Shown here piece by piece: positions 62,158 to 64,000 of a stretch of 64,000 bases of DNA. How positions within the stretch are numbered: the stretch's first letter is position 1; each line of letters begins with the position of its first letter. The notes below the pieces were generated by a model. The model did not search any database, was not told the DNA's origin, and saw only the letters and a list, made by a program, of their open reading frames with translations. Both the position numbers and the translations under genes were made by a program. Source of the stretch: Limisphaera sp026417315 (lineage in GTDB: Bacteria > Verrucomicrobiota > Verrucomicrobiia > Limisphaerales > Limisphaeraceae). The stretch is taken from assembly GCF_049537125.1 (NCBI RefSeq), contig NZ_JBMVQY010000004.1:310001-374000 (forward strand), written 5' to 3'.

Positions 62158-63255
62158 TCAGCGACGAGCCCTGGGAGGCGCTGGCGCGTTCGTTTCCACG
62201 GGCAGGTCTGCCAGTTCCACCGGCTTCAAATCCTCCACCAGCACCTCCACGGTTTCCTCGGCCCGGATCTTGCGCACGTAGTCGGGCAGCGCCTTTTGAA
62301 TGGCTTGCGTGGTCAGGTACTCGCGCACGCGGTCCTGAACCTCGGCCAGCGGAATGCGACGCGCCGGCAGGCGCTCATGGAGCTTGAGGATGTGGTAGCC
62401 GAACGGGCTGGTCACCACGTCGCTGATCTCGCCGGGCTTCAAGCTGAACGCTGCGGTCTCGAATTCGGGGACCATCTGGCCGCGGGGAAAGGTGTATTCG
62501 CCCCCGCGGTCCTTGGAGCCGGGATCCTCCGAGTATTGGCGTGCCAGGGCGGCAAAATCCTCGCCCGCCCGTGCGCGCGCCAGGAGCTCCTCGATCTGTT
62601 TGCGTTTGGCCTGCCGCACCTCCTCCGCCAACGGCTCGCGGGTGGCGGCGTCCACTGTGCGCAGCAGGATGTGACTGACGCGCACCATCTCGGGCTGCTC
62701 GAACTGGGCCGGGTTCTCCTCGTAGAACTTGCGCACGTCTTCGTCGGTGACCTGGACCTTCACTTCCCGGATGATGACCGCCTCGGCAATGGCCTCCTCG
62801 ATCAATCGCTCCCGCAACTGGTCCGGGGAGATGCCGACCGACTTGAGTTGGCGGAGGAGGTTCTCCTCGGATCCGGCGCGCTCCTTGACCTGGGCGAAGC
62901 GTTTTTCGCCGTTGGCCCGTCCCTGGGCACGATCCTCCGGCGTGGCCCGGCCGACCAGCATCTGGATGCGGATCAATTGCTGGAGCAACTCGCGTTCGAC
63001 CTGGAGGTTGGCAGCGGGCGGGATCACTTGGCCCCGCGCGGCCATGGTGGCCTTGAAACTGAGCAGGGCGGCGTCCAACTGGCTGCGCTTGATTTCGAAG
63101 CTCTTGCCGCGCGCGATGACCTGATCTCCGAACAGCTCGGTCATCGCGGCCACCGCACTGGTGGGGGTGGGATTGGTCTGGGCCCAGGCCAGGCCGGCCA
63201 GCAACACCGTGGTGAGAGTGAATCGAATCGTGTGGCGAGGTTCAGGTTGCTTCAT
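62158..63255 (-). CDS. PpiC-type peptidyl-prolyl isomerase, exported (SurA-like)
   Basis: 365 residues from the ATG at 63255; a TTG at 63261 gives two residues more. The signal peptide is FTLTTVLLAGLAWAQ. The N-terminal part is a SurA-like helical chaperone region (VERELLQQLIRIQMLVGRA, then GISPDQLRERLIEEAIAEAV and the strand REVKVQVTDEDVRKFYEENP). One parvulin domain follows: VSHILLRTVD, FAALARQYSEDPGSKDRGGE, PEFETAAFSLKPGEISDVV and SPFGYHILKLHE. It should help fold exported proteins in the periplasm, which suits a window rich in secreted proteins. It lies 26 bp from the serA stop on the same strand. Confidence 0.93.
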   Translation of the reverse strand: MKQPEPRHTIRFTLTTVLLAGLAWAQTNPTPTSAVAAMTELFGDQVIARGKSFEIKRSQLDAALLSFKATMAARGQVIPPAANLQVERELLQQLIRIQMLVGRATPEDRAQGRANGEKRFAQVKERAGSEENLLRQLKSVGISPDQLRERLIEEAIAEAVIIREVKVQVTDEDVRKFYEENPAQFEQPEMVRVSHILLRTVDAATREPLAEEVRQAKRKQIEELLARARAGEDFAALARQYSEDPGSKDRGGEYTFPRGQMVPEFETAAFSLKPGEISDVVTSPFGYHILKLHERLPARRIPLAEVQDRVREYLTTQAIQKALPDYVRKIRAEETVEVLVEDLKPVELADLPVETNAPAPPRARR

Positions 63256-63280
63256 GAACAAAGGGCTGCCCGCCGGAGGC

Positions 63281-64000
63281 TCACAGATGAACCAGGCGGA
63301 CGTTGCTGATATCCGGATCTCGTTCCAGTTCTTCCAACACCGTGGCCGGCGGCTCGCTATCCAGGTGCAGGACCGTCAGGGCACGGCCCCCGGCCTCGTC
63401 CCGATGCAAGCTCATGCTGGCAATGTTGACTCCATGACGACCCATCAGGGTCCCGATGTGCCCGACCATGCCGGGCCGGTCCTTGTTGGTCAACAGCAGA
63501 ATATGCCCGGCAATCGGGATTTCCACCGGCATGCTGTAGAGCCGCACGATGCGCGGATTCTGCGGCGATCCGAAAAACGTGCCCCCGGCCGAGACCAGTT
63601 TCTGTTCGCCCTGGAACACCTGCACATGGAGCCACTCGTTGTACGTAACGGGCTCGTGGGATCGCTTTTCCTCCACCGTGAGGCCCAGCGTGGAGGCGAT
63701 GCTGCGGACGTTGACGTTGTTCAGATCCTTCACGCCCGCCCGCGCCAGGAACCCGAGCAGGATCGCGCGGGTGATGGGATCGACATTGGGCAGCTCGCGC
63801 GCCTTGCCGCCGTAGGTGATGTGCAATCGGTCGGCCGGACCCGGCACCAGCTGGCCCAGGAGCTTGCCCAACTTTTCCCCCAGCACCAGGTAGGGCTTGA
63901 CCTGCTCGTAGGTCTGGGCGTCCAGGTAGGGGAGGTTCACCGCATTTCGAACCTCGCCCGTCAGCAGGTAGGCGGCAATGACTTCGGCCACCTCCACCCC
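63281..64000 (-). CDS. serA: D-3-phosphoglycerate dehydrogenase, C-terminal part
   Basis: The start lies beyond the window; about 240 residues are visible. They hold the end of the catalytic region (AAYLLTGEVRNAVNLPYLDA), the allosteric substrate-binding domain (YLVLGEKLGKLLGQLVPGPA, DPITRAILLGFLARAG and NNVNVRSIASTLGLTVEEKR), and the ACT domain (LLLTNKDRPGMVGHIGTLMG with VNIASMSLHRDEAGGRALTV). This is the long type of SerA. It oxidises 3-phosphoglycerate in serine synthesis; serine binds to the ACT domain. The 3' end is close to the prolyl isomerase gene, so both may be cotranscribed. Confidence 0.93.
   Translation of the reverse strand, partial: GVEVAEVIAAYLLTGEVRNAVNLPYLDAQTYEQVKPYLVLGEKLGKLLGQLVPGPADRLHITYGGKARELPNVDPITRAILLGFLARAGVKDLNNVNVRSIASTLGLTVEEKRSHEPVTYNEWLHVQVFQGEQKLVSAGGTFFGSPQNPRIVRLYSMPVEIPIAGHILLLTNKDRPGMVGHIGTLMGRHGVNIASMSLHRDEAGGRALTVLHLDSEPPATVLEELERDPDISNVRLVHL

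Noticed and set aside
1..64000. tRNA genes, rRNA genes, CRISPR arrays, prophage and intact insertion sequences
   Set aside because: No T-arm-like GGTTCRANYCC in a cloverleaf context, no regularly spaced repeats, and no transposase or phage structural family was recognised in any frame.

Overview
The window is high-GC DNA that looks like a chromosome segment of a Verrucomicrobiota bacterium, probably of the Limisphaerales/Pedosphaera-type lineage. The evidence is a giant protein of autotransporter-associated beta-strand repeats, a PEP-CTERM protein, a secreted endonuclease/exonuclease/phosphatase protein ending in an FYR-type C-terminal module, a conserved protein I recall only from Verrucomicrobia (58928-60799), and clustered short palindromes with arms CCGCCGAC/GTCGGCGG. 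The lineage is inferred from family knowledge; no rRNA gene is present to prove it. I found no tRNA, rRNA, CRISPR array, prophage or intact insertion sequence.

Left part (1-17 kb): the end of gcvT, then a decaying surface-glycan locus on the minus strand. Two polytopic membrane proteins, one PTPS-related, flank a dolichol-phosphate-mannose-synthase-like GT2 gene that is a clear pseudogene. Next comes a secreted/redox-looking cluster: a frame-disrupted exported protein, an 82-aa Cys-rich secreted protein, a fragment of a second copy of the disrupted gene, and a MauE/DoxX-like membrane protein. Palindromic repeats lie in two gene-free stretches. Small hypotheticals, a DUF4230 protein, an alpha-L-fucosidase (GH29), a pectinesterase (CE8) and a NYN-domain protein follow.

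Centre (17-35 kb): ppdK (pyruvate phosphate dikinase) with a terminator, the secreted phosphatase-fold protein, and an alpha-glucan phosphorylase. Then comes a galactose operon: a promoter, a roughly 200-nt structured leader ending in a strong intrinsic terminator, a Na+/sugar symporter, galM, galK, galT and an exported GH2 beta-galactosidase. The order suggests that galactosides are hydrolysed outside the cytoplasm and that galactose is imported and fed into the Leloir pathway. With the fucosidase and pectinesterase, the window describes a plant/algal polysaccharide degrader.

Right-centre (35-44 kb): a TetR-controlled tripartite efflux operon in which the RND pump and the outer-membrane channel are one continuous 1544-aa reading frame, with a lipoprotein lipobox buried at the junction. 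Beside it is a SPFH (band 7) - PH-like - ribbon-helix-helix operon whose promoter overlaps a perfect 12-bp palindrome.

Right part (44-64 kb): the 2247-aa beta-strand-repeat protein, a PEP-CTERM protein with a discoidin-like domain, and a 1.7-kb gene-free stretch. Housekeeping genes follow: purF, a second SSS symporter, mnmE, the conserved verrucomicrobial protein, ribonuclease D, a PpiC-type prolyl isomerase, and the C-terminal part of serA running off the window.

The observations most worth follow-up are the RND-OMF fusion, the structured leader of the galactose operon, the SPFH/PH/RHH operon, and the recurring promoters that place the start codon at or very near the transcription start. 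Long antisense open frames over many genes are by-products of high GC and were left out.
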